Assembly (NCBI GenBank): GCA_934371135.1
Contig: CAKRNO010000007.1
Span: forward strand, 1-60,805
DNA length: 60,805 nt
Direction of reading: 5' to 3'
Source: an uncultured Eubacteriales bacterium
GTDB lineage: Bacteria; Bacillota; Clostridia; Oscillospirales; CAG-272
This document shows, piece after piece, positions 15,858 through 24,503 of the stretch. The notes under the pieces were generated by a model that ran no database searches, was not told the DNA's origin, and saw nothing but the letters and a program-made list of their open reading frames with translations. The translations under genes and the position numbers were made by a program. Numbering within the stretch: the first letter of the stretch is position 1; the number at the start of each line of letters is the position of its first letter.

Positions 15858-16472
15858 ATGACCTACGAAGAACTGTTTGAAAAGATCGAGGAGCTGCGCG
15901 GCACCTACAATGCGTTTGCCGTCGCGATCGACGGCATGGCTCGGGCGGGGAAGACGACCCTCGCCGCCTGCCTTTCGAAAAAATACGGCGCCCCGGTGGT
16001 GCACCTGGATGATTTCCGCCTCCCGGTCAGGGAGCGGGCGCGGGGCTGGGAGACCGTCCCCGGCGGGGATATGGATTTTGAGCGCTTCGAGGAGGAGATC
16101 GTCGCCCCGTGGATGGAGAAACGGCCGCTCGTCTATACGACGGTGGACCCCGAGACGGGAGAGCTGCTCGACCGCCGCGCCCTCCCGGACGGGCAGATGT
16201 TCATCTTCGAGGGGACCTATATCATGCACCCGATGATCCGTGACTTTTTTGATTTGCGGCTCTTTGTCCGTGTGGGGAGAGAGACGCAGGCGGAGAGACT
16301 CGCCGCCTGGGAGAAAAAATCCGGCGACGGCGCAGGGGCGTCCCGCCTGTCCCTTGAGCAGGCGTACTTTGACGCCTATATGACCGAGGCGCTCGCCGAC
16401 GGCACCGTTGACGGGGAGATACCTCTCCCGGCGCCGGATCCCGTGAGCCCGGCAGAGCCGGAGAACCCGTGA
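15858..16472 (+). CDS. Uridine-kinase-like P-loop kinase
   Basis: 204 aa. A complete Walker A (DGMARAGKTT, residues 25-34) is followed by VVHLDDFRLP, the Asp-rich segment typical of uridine kinase-type phosphotransferases, and GGDMDFERFEEE. Near residue 115 is IFEGTY. It belongs to the small 'uridine kinase family' of Bacillota, whose true substrate is often unknown. The ATG follows AAAGGAG. It starts 15 bp after the second CotH gene and ends before a strong terminator, so it is the last gene of the queH/CotH transcript. The pairing with CotH proteins may be chance. Confidence 0.75.
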   Translation: MTYEELFEKIEELRGTYNAFAVAIDGMARAGKTTLAACLSKKYGAPVVHLDDFRLPVRERARGWETVPGGDMDFERFEEEIVAPWMEKRPLVYTTVDPETGELLDRRALPDGQMFIFEGTYIMHPMIRDFFDLRLFVRVGRETQAERLAAWEKKSGDGAGASRLSLEQAYFDAYMTEALADGTVDGEIPLPAPDPVSPAEPENP

Positions 16473-16491
16473 TCATTCCTCATCAAAATAC

Positions 16492-16524
16492 TTTCGGGGT
16501 ACCCGCCGGTCGGGTACCCCGAAA
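16492..16524. terminator. Bidirectional terminator between convergent genes
   Basis: A 14-bp perfect stem (16492-16505 with 16511-16524) with a 5-base loop, A/T-flanked on both sides. It serves the kinase gene on the plus strand and the MATE gene on the minus strand. Confidence 0.9.
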
Positions 16525-16543
16525 TTTTGCTGTGGGAAAGTTT

Positions 16544-17920
16544 TTATGCCGGATCAGCCGGATCAGACGGCTCCGGCGCGGTCTGCGCTTTGCTGCCCGC
16601 GCCCCATTTTGCGGTCGCGTAGAAGACGATGGAGAGGGCTGCCGCGATGGTCCAGCCGATCGGCCAGGAGAGCCAGATGCCCGTCGTGCCGAGTGCGGTC
16701 CGGGAGAGGACTTCGGCGAGCGCGACCCGCAGGAACAGATCCGTGAAAGTGGCGATCATAAACTGTTTCATACGCCCGGCACCGCGCAGGATGCCATCGG
16801 AGACGAGCTTCGCCGCGACGATGAGGTAGAAGGGCGCGACAATCCGCAGAAACAGCACGCCCGCCTCCATCGCCACGCCCGAGGGGCTGTCGAGGAAGAT
16901 GCGGAGCAGGATCCGACCCGCGAACTCATAGAGGAGCGCGAGCGGGATGCAGAGCGCCCAGACCAGCTTCAGCCCCGCGCGGAAGCCGGAACGGATACGG
17001 TCATACTTGGCGGCGCCGAGATTCTGCGCCGTGAAGTTGGAGATGCCGTTGCCGAGCGTGGTCAGGGAGGTGATGACCATGTTATTGAGCTTGATGGAGG
17101 CGGAGTAGCCCGCCATGACAGCGGGACCGAAGCCGTTGATGACGCTCTGGATCACAATGTTACCGACGGAGATGAAGCTCTGCTGGAGCGCGCTCGGTAC
17201 TGCAACGACCGCGAAACTGCGGAGATGATGTAAGGAGAATATGCGGCATTTCTCATTCGTTTCGATCTTGCGGAAACGGCGGAAGACCACGACGAGCGCC
17301 AGGACGCAGCTGACCCCCTGGCAGAGGAAGGTCGCCCACGCCACACCGGCAACGCCCATGTCAAAGGCGGTGACAAAAAGGATATCTACCCCGATATTCG
17401 AGAGGGAGGAGCAGGCGAGGAAAATAAACGGGGTCCTGGAGTCGCCGAGCGCCGAGAAGATGCCGGTCGCCACATTGTAGAGAAAGACAAAGGGGAGCCC
17501 CCAGATGTAGATTTCAAGATACAGCTTTGAATCCGCGAGCACCTCCTCCGGCGTCCGGATGAGGCGCAGGAGCCCATCCGTGAAAACCGTGCCGACCGCC
17601 ATGAGGATGGCGCAGACCGCCGCGCTGGTGATGAGAGAGGTGTAGACGGCGCTCTTGAGATCGCCGTACCGCTTGGCGCCGAACAGCTGGGCGGCGAGGA
17701 CGGAGCAGCCGATGTTGCACCCGAAAGCGAAGGCGATGAAGATCAGCGTAATTTCATAGCTGTTGCCGACCGCGGCGAGGGCGTTGTCACCGATGAATTG
17801 CCCGGCGACAAAGCTGTCGGCGATGTTGTAGAGCTGCTGAAAAATGATGCTCCCAAAGAGCGGCAGGCAGAAGCGGCAGAGTACACTTTCCGGTTTGCCG
17901 ACGGTCAGATCCTTGTTCAT
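16544..17920 (-). CDS. MATE family efflux transporter (first of two)
   Basis: 458 aa with twelve hydrophobic segments in two similar halves. The start MNKDLTVGKPESVLCRFCLPLFGSI, the PTLIGSIFQQLYNIADS-like first helix and the GFGPAVMAGYSASIKLNNM segment are typical of MATE multidrug/sodium antiporters. They export cationic or other organic compounds using an ion gradient. The ATG overlaps the stop of the upstream kinase-like gene by 4 bases (ATGA), so the two are translationally coupled. The substrate cannot be told from sequence. A second MATE gene at 57568-58962 is only distantly similar. Confidence 0.92.
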   Translation of the reverse strand: MNKDLTVGKPESVLCRFCLPLFGSIIFQQLYNIADSFVAGQFIGDNALAAVGNSYEITLIFIAFAFGCNIGCSVLAAQLFGAKRYGDLKSAVYTSLITSAAVCAILMAVGTVFTDGLLRLIRTPEEVLADSKLYLEIYIWGLPFVFLYNVATGIFSALGDSRTPFIFLACSSLSNIGVDILFVTAFDMGVAGVAWATFLCQGVSCVLALVVVFRRFRKIETNEKCRIFSLHHLRSFAVVAVPSALQQSFISVGNIVIQSVINGFGPAVMAGYSASIKLNNMVITSLTTLGNGISNFTAQNLGAAKYDRIRSGFRAGLKLVWALCIPLALLYEFAGRILLRIFLDSPSGVAMEAGVLFLRIVAPFYLIVAAKLVSDGILRGAGRMKQFMIATFTDLFLRVALAEVLSRTALGTTGIWLSWPIGWTIAAALSIVFYATAKWGAGSKAQTAPEPSDPADPA

Positions 17921-18549
17921 TCGGTCTTGCCCTCCGCGTTGTGCTCTGCGACGGCGGCGGCGATGACCGCCGCGGCGCCCTCAATCCCGTAATAGCTGGA
18001 TGAGATCATCATGTCATAGCTTGCCGGCTCGCCCCACGGCGTGTCGGAGTAAAAATCAAAGTATTTTTTCCGCAGGCGATCGATCTTTTCCGACTTATGG
18101 GCGGCGGCACGCGTGCTGATGCCGTTGCGGCGCGCGATGCGCTGTGCGCGGTCTTCATTTTCGGCGTAGACGAATACGGACAGCACGTCATAGCCCCGCT
18201 CGCGCAGCAGAGAGGGCGCACAGCGACCGATGATGACGCAGGGGCCCCGGGAGGCGAGCTCCAGAATCACCTTCTGTTCGGCTTCAAACACGCGCTCCTC
18301 CTCCGAATAGAAGGTCTCGCCGAGCGTGATGCTGTCGGCAAAGGCGTTGCCGGAGACCATGGTGCCGAGACCGACCGGCTTTTCATCGTCGGCCTCGACG
18401 GTTTCCACGGTGAGTCCGGTCTCCCGCGCGGCTTGTGTAATGAGCAGCTTGTCGTAGCAGGTGAGGCCGAGCCGTTCTGCCAGCTTTTCGCCGATCTCGC
18501 GGCCGCCGCTCCCGTATTGCCTGCCGATACAGATGATGGTGTGGTTCAT
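17917..18549 (-). CDS. Cytidylate kinase-like family protein
   Basis: 210 aa. The N-terminal P-loop variant IGRQYGSGGREIGEKLA is that of the cytidylate-kinase-like family common in Clostridia, often annotated as AAA-like kinase. Further elements: LGLTCYDKLLI, an RGPCVIIGRCAP strand and FVYAENEDRAQRIARRNGIS. These proteins probably phosphorylate a nucleotide or other small molecule, but the substrate is not known; it is not the housekeeping cytidylate kinase. The ATG follows AAAGGAAG. It is coupled by a 4-base overlap to the MATE gene and divergent from a LysR regulator, which may control both. Confidence 0.82.
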   Translation of the reverse strand: MNHTIICIGRQYGSGGREIGEKLAERLGLTCYDKLLITQAARETGLTVETVEADDEKPVGLGTMVSGNAFADSITLGETFYSEEERVFEAEQKVILELASRGPCVIIGRCAPSLLRERGYDVLSVFVYAENEDRAQRIARRNGISTRAAAHKSEKIDRLRKKYFDFYSDTPWGEPASYDMMISSSYYGIEGAAAVIAAAVAEHNAEGKTE

Positions 18550-18594
18550 AAGAAATACTTCCTTTGCTTTTTGTGCGGGGTACGGGGATTGCTC

Positions 18595-18623
18595 TTGACG
18601 ATTTCGTACCTGTACAGTATAAT
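18595..18623 (+). promoter_or_regulatory. Promoter of the LysR-type regulator
   Basis: TTGACG (18595-18600), 17-bp spacer, TATAAT (18618-18623), in the divergent gap 18550-18697. A weaker opposite promoter (TATACT with a poor -35) overlaps it and could serve the kinase-like gene. Overlapping divergent promoters are usual for LysR systems. Confidence 0.75.
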
Positions 18624-18697
18624 ACCGTTGTTGCTATGTGTATAATCTTTATTTTGTATGGCAGCCATATCAAAAATGTATTTCAGTGAGGCACCCG

Positions 18698-19603
18698 ATG
18701 AACATAAGCTACGACTATTACTGCGTTTTCTACTATGTCGCCAAATGCGGCAACCTGACGCAGGCGGCGAAGATCCTGCTCAATAATCAGCCGAACCTGA
18801 CGCGGGTGATCAAGACGCTGGAGAGTGAGCTCGGGTGCCCGCTGTTTATCCGGAACAACCGGGGGATGCACCTGACCCCCGAGGGGGAGAGGCTGTATGA
18901 CCATATCCGGATTGCGGTCGAAAACGTGGAGGCGGGCGAGGCGGAGATCGTCGAGAGCCGGAATCTCGAGCGGGGCTCGGTCTATGTCGCGGTGAGCGAG
19001 GTGGCGCTGCACTGCGTCCTGCTGCCGGTCCTCGGGGAGTACCGGGCGCTGTATCCCGGCATCCGGCTGCAGATCAGCAACCATTCCACGCCGCAGGCGA
19101 TCGACACCCTGCGTAACGGGATTGCGGACATCGCGCTCGTGACCACGCCGACCGCCCCGTCGGCTTCGACCGAGGAGCTCACCGTCCGCCCGTTCCGGGA
19201 GGTCGCGGTCTGCGGCACGGCGTTTCCGGAATTGTCCGGGCGGAGCGTAGGCTTTGAGGAGCTTTTGCGTTATCCCCTGATCTCGCTCGGGGCACAGACC
19301 AAATCCTTTGAATGGTACACATCGTTCTTTGCGGACCGCGGACTGCCGTACCGCCCCGATATCGAAACGGCGACGGCAGACCAGATTCTGCCGCTGGTCA
19401 GGGCGAACCTCGGCGTCGGGTTTGTGCCGGAGGAGTTTCTTAAAGGGGCGGAGGGCGTTTCGGTCATCCGGACGGAGGAGGCGCTCCCGATGCGCGAGAT
19501 CCGTATCGTGAAGCGGCGGGAGCAGGCGATCAGCCTCGCTGCCAAGGCGCTGATGCGCCTGCTTTTTGCTGGGAATACGGGGGCGGGGCATCCCTTTTCC
19601 TGA
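18698..19603 (+). CDS. LysR family transcriptional regulator
   Basis: 301 aa. An N-terminal winged helix-turn-helix (YYCVFYYVAKCGNLTQAAKILLNNQPNLTRVIKTLESELGC split by its usual turn, residues 5-50) is followed by a substrate-binding domain of two lobes (RGSVYVAVSEVAL, GIADIALVTTP, LGVGFVPEEFL). It activates or represses neighbouring genes in response to a small ligand. The ATG at 18698 follows GTGAGG; a longer frame upstream would run through the promoter. Its divergent partner, the cytidylate-kinase-like/MATE pair, is the likely target. Nothing identifiable lies in 19604-19721. Confidence 0.9.
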   Translation: MNISYDYYCVFYYVAKCGNLTQAAKILLNNQPNLTRVIKTLESELGCPLFIRNNRGMHLTPEGERLYDHIRIAVENVEAGEAEIVESRNLERGSVYVAVSEVALHCVLLPVLGEYRALYPGIRLQISNHSTPQAIDTLRNGIADIALVTTPTAPSASTEELTVRPFREVAVCGTAFPELSGRSVGFEELLRYPLISLGAQTKSFEWYTSFFADRGLPYRPDIETATADQILPLVRANLGVGFVPEEFLKGAEGVSVIRTEEALPMREIRIVKRREQAISLAAKALMRLLFAGNTGAGHPFS

Positions 19604-19721
19604 CCGGCGGCGCATTTTCCGACAGGGGCATGAAAGAAATAAGAGCGAGAAAGCAGTGGGGATAAGAATATCGTTTGTCGTTTTTTCACAACAGCAAAAC
19701 GCTTTTTTTGTACGCTTTGTA

Positions 19722-19750
19722 TTGACAATCGCGCGCGGATATGCTACCAT
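19722..19750 (+). promoter_or_regulatory. Promoter of the cation/proton antiporter gene
   Basis: TTGACA (19722-19727), 17-bp spacer, TACCAT (19745-19750), 44 bp before the start codon. Confidence 0.75.
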
Positions 19751-19793
19751 ACCGATATAAATAGTCAATCAGTGATCCGGATCGAGGCATACT

Positions 19794-21080
19794 ATGGATA
19801 TCTTTTTGAGCCTGGCGGTGGCGCTCCTGGCGGGGCTGTTCCTCTCGCGCCTGGCGAAGTTGCTTTCTCTGCCTGCGGTGACGGCGTATCTCGTCGCCGG
19901 GGTGATTCTCGGCCCCTATGTTCTGGGGCAGCTGGCACACGTCTCTGCCTTTTCGTGGCTCTCGCATCTGTTCTTCACGGACGCCGAGCGCGTCGGCAGC
20001 CTGCACATTATCACAGAGGTGGCGCTCGGCTTCATTGCGTTCTCCATCGGCAGTGAGTTCCGTTGGTCGAGCCTGAAGCATACGGGGCGGCAGGCGGCGG
20101 TGGTCGGTACGGTGCAGGCGGTGGCAACGACGCTGGTCGTGGATGTCGCGCTCATCATGCTCCATTTCCTGTTCCCGGATGTCATCTCCTTCGCGTCTGC
20201 GATTGTGCTTGGTGCCGTCGCGGCGGCGACCGCCCCTGCGACGACCATGATGGTCGTCCAGCAATATAAGGCCAAGGGGGCACTGACCTCCATCCTGCTC
20301 CCGATCGTCGCTCTGGACGATGCGGTGGGGCTGATCGTGTTTGCGATCTCCTACGGGGTCGCCGGCGCGCTCGGCAGCGGCCATGTGGACCTCATCTCGG
20401 TTCTGGTCAACCCGCTCCTTGAGATTGTCTGCTCGCTTGCCCTCGGGGCGCTCATGGGTTTCCTCTTTACCTGGAGTGAAAAGTTCTTCCATTCGAGGTC
20501 AAAGCGGCTGTCCATTTCGGTCGCGTTTGTGCTCCTGACCGTGGGCTTCTCCATCATCACCATCCCGGTCGGTCGGGCGGAGATTTCGTTCTCCAGTCTG
20601 CTCTCCTGCATGATGCTGGGTACGGTTTTCTGTAACGTCTGCGATTTCTCGGAGGAGCTGATGGACAGGCTCTCCCGGTGGACAGGGCCTCTTTACATCC
20701 TGTTCTTTGTGTGCAGCGGCGCCTCGCTTGACCTGCGTGTCTTTGCGGATATCGGCATTGTGGCTTGCGGGCTCGCGTATGTGCTGTTCCGCATGATCGG
20801 TAAATATTTCGGCAACTATTTCAGCGCCAAAGCGATGAAGTGCGAGTTGAATGTGCAGAAAAATCTGGGGATTGCCATGTTCCCCCAGGAGGGCGTCGCC
20901 CTCGGTATGGCATCCGTCGCGGCGGCAGGGCTTGGCGCAGACGGCAGCTTTGTGAAGATGATTACGCTTTTCGGGGTTTTGATATTTGAGCTGTTCAGCC
21001 CGATGCTCAGCAAATTTGCCCTGACACGCTCCGGCGACATCACGCCGGAGAACAGACAGTCCTCACGCGGCAGGGCATAA
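19794..21080 (+). CDS. Cation:proton antiporter, CPA2-type membrane protein
   Basis: 428 aa, about 12-13 membrane helices. The first helix pair (LSRLAKLLSLPAVTAYLVAGVILGP) and the ion-binding segment with paired aspartates (IVALDDAVGLIVFAI) identify the sodium/proton exchanger fold of the CPA2 group, where two adjacent Asp residues usually mean electrogenic exchange. It would exchange Na+ or K+ for protons across the cytoplasmic membrane. There is no C-terminal nucleotide-binding (RCK) domain, so it is not a complete Kef channel. The ATG is preceded by GAGG. It is followed 41 bp later by a small unknown protein that may be in the same transcript. Confidence 0.9.
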   Translation: MDIFLSLAVALLAGLFLSRLAKLLSLPAVTAYLVAGVILGPYVLGQLAHVSAFSWLSHLFFTDAERVGSLHIITEVALGFIAFSIGSEFRWSSLKHTGRQAAVVGTVQAVATTLVVDVALIMLHFLFPDVISFASAIVLGAVAAATAPATTMMVVQQYKAKGALTSILLPIVALDDAVGLIVFAISYGVAGALGSGHVDLISVLVNPLLEIVCSLALGALMGFLFTWSEKFFHSRSKRLSISVAFVLLTVGFSIITIPVGRAEISFSSLLSCMMLGTVFCNVCDFSEELMDRLSRWTGPLYILFFVCSGASLDLRVFADIGIVACGLAYVLFRMIGKYFGNYFSAKAMKCELNVQKNLGIAMFPQEGVALGMASVAAAGLGADGSFVKMITLFGVLIFELFSPMLSKFALTRSGDITPENRQSSRGRA

Positions 21081-21121
21081 CCCTCCGCTGAAATATGAGA
21101 GATTTGGAAAGGAGATTCGCA

Positions 21122-21352
21122 ATGAAAAAAGTGACGAAAACCGCTACCTATGATACCGAGACCGCAACCCTTGTGAAGAAGGTCACCGTCGGTTCTTTCG
21201 GTGAGACCACCGGTTACGAGGAATCCCTCTATGTGACCGATGAAGGCAAGTACTTCCTGTATGTCAACGGCGGTGCCGACTCCAAGTATCCTTGTGAGGA
21301 GATTAAGGCACAGATCGCAGTCGTCAACGCGTGGAAGAAAGCCAATCTGTAA
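21122..21352 (+). CDS. Small protein of unknown function
   Basis: 76 aa, soluble, no signal peptide. It begins MKKVTKTATYDTETATLVKK and has a central GYEESLYVTDEGKYFLYVNGG, which resembles the short proteins of Bacillota that pair 'DTETA' with 'ESLY-T--G-YFL-G-GG'. I do not know a function for that family. The ATG lies 7 bases after AAAGGAG, an excellent site, and base use matches the neighbours. Placed between the antiporter and a strong terminator. Confidence 0.75.
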   Translation: MKKVTKTATYDTETATLVKKVTVGSFGETTGYEESLYVTDEGKYFLYVNGGADSKYPCEEIKAQIAVVNAWKKANL

Positions 21353-21374
21353 GAGTACCCCTGACCATGATGTG

Positions 21375-21404
21375 AAACGCCCGGTAATACCGGGCGTTTT
21401 CCTT
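21375..21404 (+). terminator. Terminator after the small protein gene
   Basis: An 11-bp stem (21375-21385 with 21389-21399) with a 3-base loop and following T's. Confidence 0.85.
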
Positions 21405-21433
21405 TTGACAGCGGGGGCGGCGTCTGGTACAAG
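21405..21433 (+). promoter_or_regulatory. Promoter of the TetR family gene
   Basis: TTGACA (21405-21410) directly after the terminator, 17-bp spacer, TACAAG (21428-21433). The -10 is weak. Confidence 0.55.
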
Positions 21434-21496
21434 AGGAGTGCGGGGTAAGGACCGCGGGATAAACGAGATGAGAACATGGCAGGAGAGTGGACGGGA

Positions 21497-22102
21497 ATGA
21501 AGCAGGCAGAACGCCGTGAACGGACGAGGGGGGAGATCGAGAGGGCGTTTATGTCGCTCGTCTCGGAGCGGGGGTTTGACCGCGTCAGCGTCAAGGATAT
21601 TTGTCTCCGGGCAGATGTCAACCGCAACACGTTCTATTTGCATTACACCGATAAGGATGACCTCGCGCGGGCGCTCCTCGACCGTATGCTCCTGACGCAG
21701 ATCGGCGCGCTGGCGGAGGAAGCGTCCGCCATGTCGGAGGCGACCCCTGACCGCATTGAGGAGATCGTGCGCCGTATGCTGGGGATGCTGTATGCGGACA
21801 GGCAGTTCTACCGCGTGTTCCTGACGGACGAGGGGCTCTCGCGCCATGTGCGCCCCCTGCAACGGCTCGCGTACCGCATGGTGGTCGCGCGCGCCAGCCG
21901 CCCGGTCTCGGAGGTCGCCCTTGACTATATCATCAGCGGCGTGATCGGGGTGCTCACGACCTTTCTGTCCTCTCACGGCCGCACGATTGACGAGATTGCA
22001 CCCGGGCTCGCCCGTCTGCTGTACCGCTCGTTCGGAGAGCTGCATACCGACCCCGAGGCGCACGAGGTGATTGTGCCGGAGACGACGCGCCCCGCCAACT
22101 GA
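21497..22102 (+). CDS. TetR family transcriptional regulator
   Basis: 201 aa. The N-terminal helix-turn-helix covers residues about 8-55 (RTRGEIERAFMSLVSERG, VSVKDICLRADVNRNTFYLHY, DKDDL). The C-terminal half resembles the TetR_C_8-type ligand/dimer domain of Bacillota. The ATG at 21497 is chosen because AGGAGAG lies 9 bases before it; an ATG 7 codons earlier has no ribosome site. It has its own promoter and is convergent with potABCD, so it does not obviously control that operon. The target is unknown. Confidence 0.88.
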   Translation: MKQAERRERTRGEIERAFMSLVSERGFDRVSVKDICLRADVNRNTFYLHYTDKDDLARALLDRMLLTQIGALAEEASAMSEATPDRIEEIVRRMLGMLYADRQFYRVFLTDEGLSRHVRPLQRLAYRMVVARASRPVSEVALDYIISGVIGVLTTFLSSHGRTIDEIAPGLARLLYRSFGELHTDPEAHEVIVPETTRPAN

Positions 22103-22177
22103 CCTCCGCTACCGCTTTCAAAAACATAGTTTGCCCCGGTCGGCGGTCTCATGCCGACCGGGGGCGTTCTGTAAGAT

Positions 22178-22214
22178 AAAGGGCGCACCCGCCGTGGCGG
22201 GTGCGCCCTTTTGT
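22178..22214. terminator. Bidirectional terminator between tetR-type gene and potD
   Basis: A 15-16 bp stem (22178-22193 with 22196-22210) with only 2 unpaired bases in the centre and A/T runs at both ends. A weaker hairpin (22131-22164) precedes it. The remaining sequence up to 22302 has no gene. Confidence 0.9.
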
Positions 22215-22302
22215 TCGGATTTTTTGCGGTCGTGCTGCCTGCGCCGTGCCCTTGGGGAGAGAGCAGGCACCCGCGTCCGGGAGGTGTCAGGGTCCGGGGG
22301 CG

Positions 22303-23682
22303 TCACTCCGTCGGAGGTGTTCCGTCGGCTTTATCCTGCCCGTCGGCAGCACTTGTCGGAGGCGTCGCATTGCCGGCGCCCGCGGCTCCGGCCGCCTCGA
22401 TGTGGCGGTAGTAGTCGCGCATACGTTTTTTCTTCTGCACCGCCGTGGTGATGCCGAGCGCCGCGACGAGGACGACGATGGCGGCGGCGACGATGTGCAC
22501 CCATGCCTCGACGGAGTTCTCCGTTTTGAGGCTCTCCCAGAGCACATTGACATAGTCCTGTATCTCGGGGGTAAAGCTGTGGTAGTAGGGGTCGATCGGG
22601 GTGCCGTCTGCAAAGTGATAGTTGTCGTTGGCGCCCTCGGTGCCGTAGAGGATATCCATGGCATCCTCGCCCATATCCTCCCGGTACGTCTCGCTGTTAT
22701 AGACGAGGCTGTTCGGGGATGCGTAGCCGATGTATTCCGCGTTGGCAACGGCGGCGTCCTCGGAGAGCATGAAGTTGATATACTCGATGGCGAGCTCCTT
22801 GTTCTGCGCGTTGGCAGGGATGCACATGGCGTCGACGAACACGTTTGTCCCCTCGACAGGGTAGTAGAACGCGAGCGCGTCGTTGTCCTCGACCATCGTG
22901 ATATAGTCCCCGGCGTAGTAAGCGCCGATGGCGGCGGAGCCGCCGGTCATCTTGTTGAAGATCTCATCGCTGACGTATGCCTGGATGAGGGGTTTCTGCT
23001 CAATGAGCTTCTGGAGCGCGCGGTCCCAGTCAGCCTTGTCCACCGAGTTGATGTCGATGCCGAGCAGGTACTGCGCAGTGCCGAAGCCGTCCCGCGGGTT
23101 GTTGAACTGCAGGATCTTGCCGCGGTATTTCTCGTCCCAGAGCAGGTCCCAGCTCTGGCGCGCCGCGTCTTCTTCATCCACCAGGGTGGTGTTGTAGATG
23201 ACGCCGATCATGCCGTAGGAGTAGGCGACGGTGTATTTCTCCTCCGGGTCGTAGTACTTACCGCGGAAGTCTTCGTTGATATACCGGTAGTTCTCGACCG
23301 TCTCTGCCGGGTTGAAGGCGTACAGCATCCCTTCCTCCGCCATCTTCTGGATCATGTAGTCGGAGGGGATCACGATGTCGTAGTTGCCGGCACCGCTTTT
23401 CAGCTTCGCGTACATATCCTCGTTGGTGGCGTAGGTGGAGTAGTTGACGGTCACCTTTTTGCCGGTCTTCTCGTAATAGTATTTTTCAAATTCCTTGTTG
23501 GTGTTGTAGGAACCCTCGAAGCCGTCCGAGATATACTCGCCCCAGTTGTACACGTTCAGGGTGAGCCCCCCGCGCGAGGTGGGCTGATCCTCCTCGTCCT
23601 GCCCGCCGCAGGAGACGGAGAGGAACAGGGCGGATAGGATCATGGAGAGGAGCAGGAGGCAGGACAGGATACGTTGTTTCAT
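22303..23682 (-). CDS. potD: Spermidine/putrescine-binding lipoprotein with extra C-terminal membrane anchor
   Basis: 459 aa. Lipobox SVSC at Cys25, then the binding-protein fold: LNVYNWGEYI, YDIVIPSDYMI, NNPRDGFG, GAYYAGDYITM and ANAEYIGYASPN. It captures polyamines outside the membrane and delivers them to PotBC. PotD proteins normally end near residue 360-390; here a membrane helix (about 397-417, VHIVAAAIVVLVAALGI) follows, then a basic KKKRMRDYYR and an Ala/Gly/Pro/Thr-rich tail. So it appears anchored at both ends. Last in potABCD, overlapping potC by 4 bases. Confidence 0.9.
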   Translation of the reverse strand: MKQRILSCLLLLSMILSALFLSVSCGGQDEEDQPTSRGGLTLNVYNWGEYISDGFEGSYNTNKEFEKYYYEKTGKKVTVNYSTYATNEDMYAKLKSGAGNYDIVIPSDYMIQKMAEEGMLYAFNPAETVENYRYINEDFRGKYYDPEEKYTVAYSYGMIGVIYNTTLVDEEDAARQSWDLLWDEKYRGKILQFNNPRDGFGTAQYLLGIDINSVDKADWDRALQKLIEQKPLIQAYVSDEIFNKMTGGSAAIGAYYAGDYITMVEDNDALAFYYPVEGTNVFVDAMCIPANAQNKELAIEYINFMLSEDAAVANAEYIGYASPNSLVYNSETYREDMGEDAMDILYGTEGANDNYHFADGTPIDPYYHSFTPEIQDYVNVLWESLKTENSVEAWVHIVAAAIVVLVAALGITTAVQKKKRMRDYYRHIEAAGAAGAGNATPPTSAADGQDKADGTPPTE

Positions 23683-24503
23683 GCTTTTTTTACCCCCGCT
23701 TTCTTGGCTTCTTTTGCGGCACGCACGTTCGAGAAGATGAGCAGCGCGAACACCGTGACGATGACGAGTGTCGAGAGCGCATACATATCGGGCGTGACCT
23801 TTTTCTTGGTCATGGAGTAGATGAGCAGCGGCAGCGTCTGGAAGCTCGAGGAGCCGACGAAATAGGAGATGACGAAATCATCGAGCGAGAGCGTGAACGC
23901 CATGACGAACCCGGAGAGCACCCCGGGGAGGATGTTTGGCAGCTCGACACGGAAGAAGGACTGCACGGGCGTGCAGCCGAGGTCGAGCGCCGCCTCGGTG
24001 AGAGACTTGCCCAGCCCCTCCACACGCGGCAGGACGGAGAGAATGACGTAGGGCAGGCAGAAGGTCGTGTGTGCGAGGAGCATGTGGATGAAGCCCATGT
24101 CGTCATAGTTGGCGCCGATGATCCCCACCACCGCGACGAAAAAGAGCATCATCGACATACCGGTCACGATATCCGGGTTCATCATCGGGATGTTCGTGAC
24201 GGCGAGGACCGCCTTTTTCATGAATTTGTTCTTCATGCGGTGGATGCCTGCCGCCGCCGCCGTACCGATGACGGTCGCGAGCGCGGAGGAGCAGATGGCG
24301 AGGATGAGCGTGTTACGGAGTGCGACGAAGGTCTCGGGCGAGCGGAACAGCTCCCGGTACCACCGCAGGCTGAAGCCCGTGAAAACGGCGGTGCTGTTGG
24401 ACGCGTTGAAGGAGAAGAAGATCAGCGTCAGGATCGGAATGTAAAGGATGCCGAAGATGATGGTCAGATAGATCCTGGACAGGTACTTGGACGTCTTTGT
24501 CAT
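23679..24503 (-). CDS. potC: Spermidine/putrescine ABC transporter permease
   Basis: 274 aa with six membrane helices. It begins SRIYLTIIFGILYIPILTLIFFSFN and carries the permease EAA loop (LTEAALDLGCTPVQSFFRVELP), which contacts the ATPase. It forms the pore with PotB. Its ATG overlaps the potB stop by 4 bases and its own stop overlaps potD in the same way, so translation is coupled. Confidence 0.94.
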   Translation of the reverse strand: MTKTSKYLSRIYLTIIFGILYIPILTLIFFSFNASNSTAVFTGFSLRWYRELFRSPETFVALRNTLILAICSSALATVIGTAAAAGIHRMKNKFMKKAVLAVTNIPMMNPDIVTGMSMMLFFVAVVGIIGANYDDMGFIHMLLAHTTFCLPYVILSVLPRVEGLGKSLTEAALDLGCTPVQSFFRVELPNILPGVLSGFVMAFTLSLDDFVISYFVGSSSFQTLPLLIYSMTKKKVTPDMYALSTLVIVTVFALLIFSNVRAAKEAKKAGVKKA

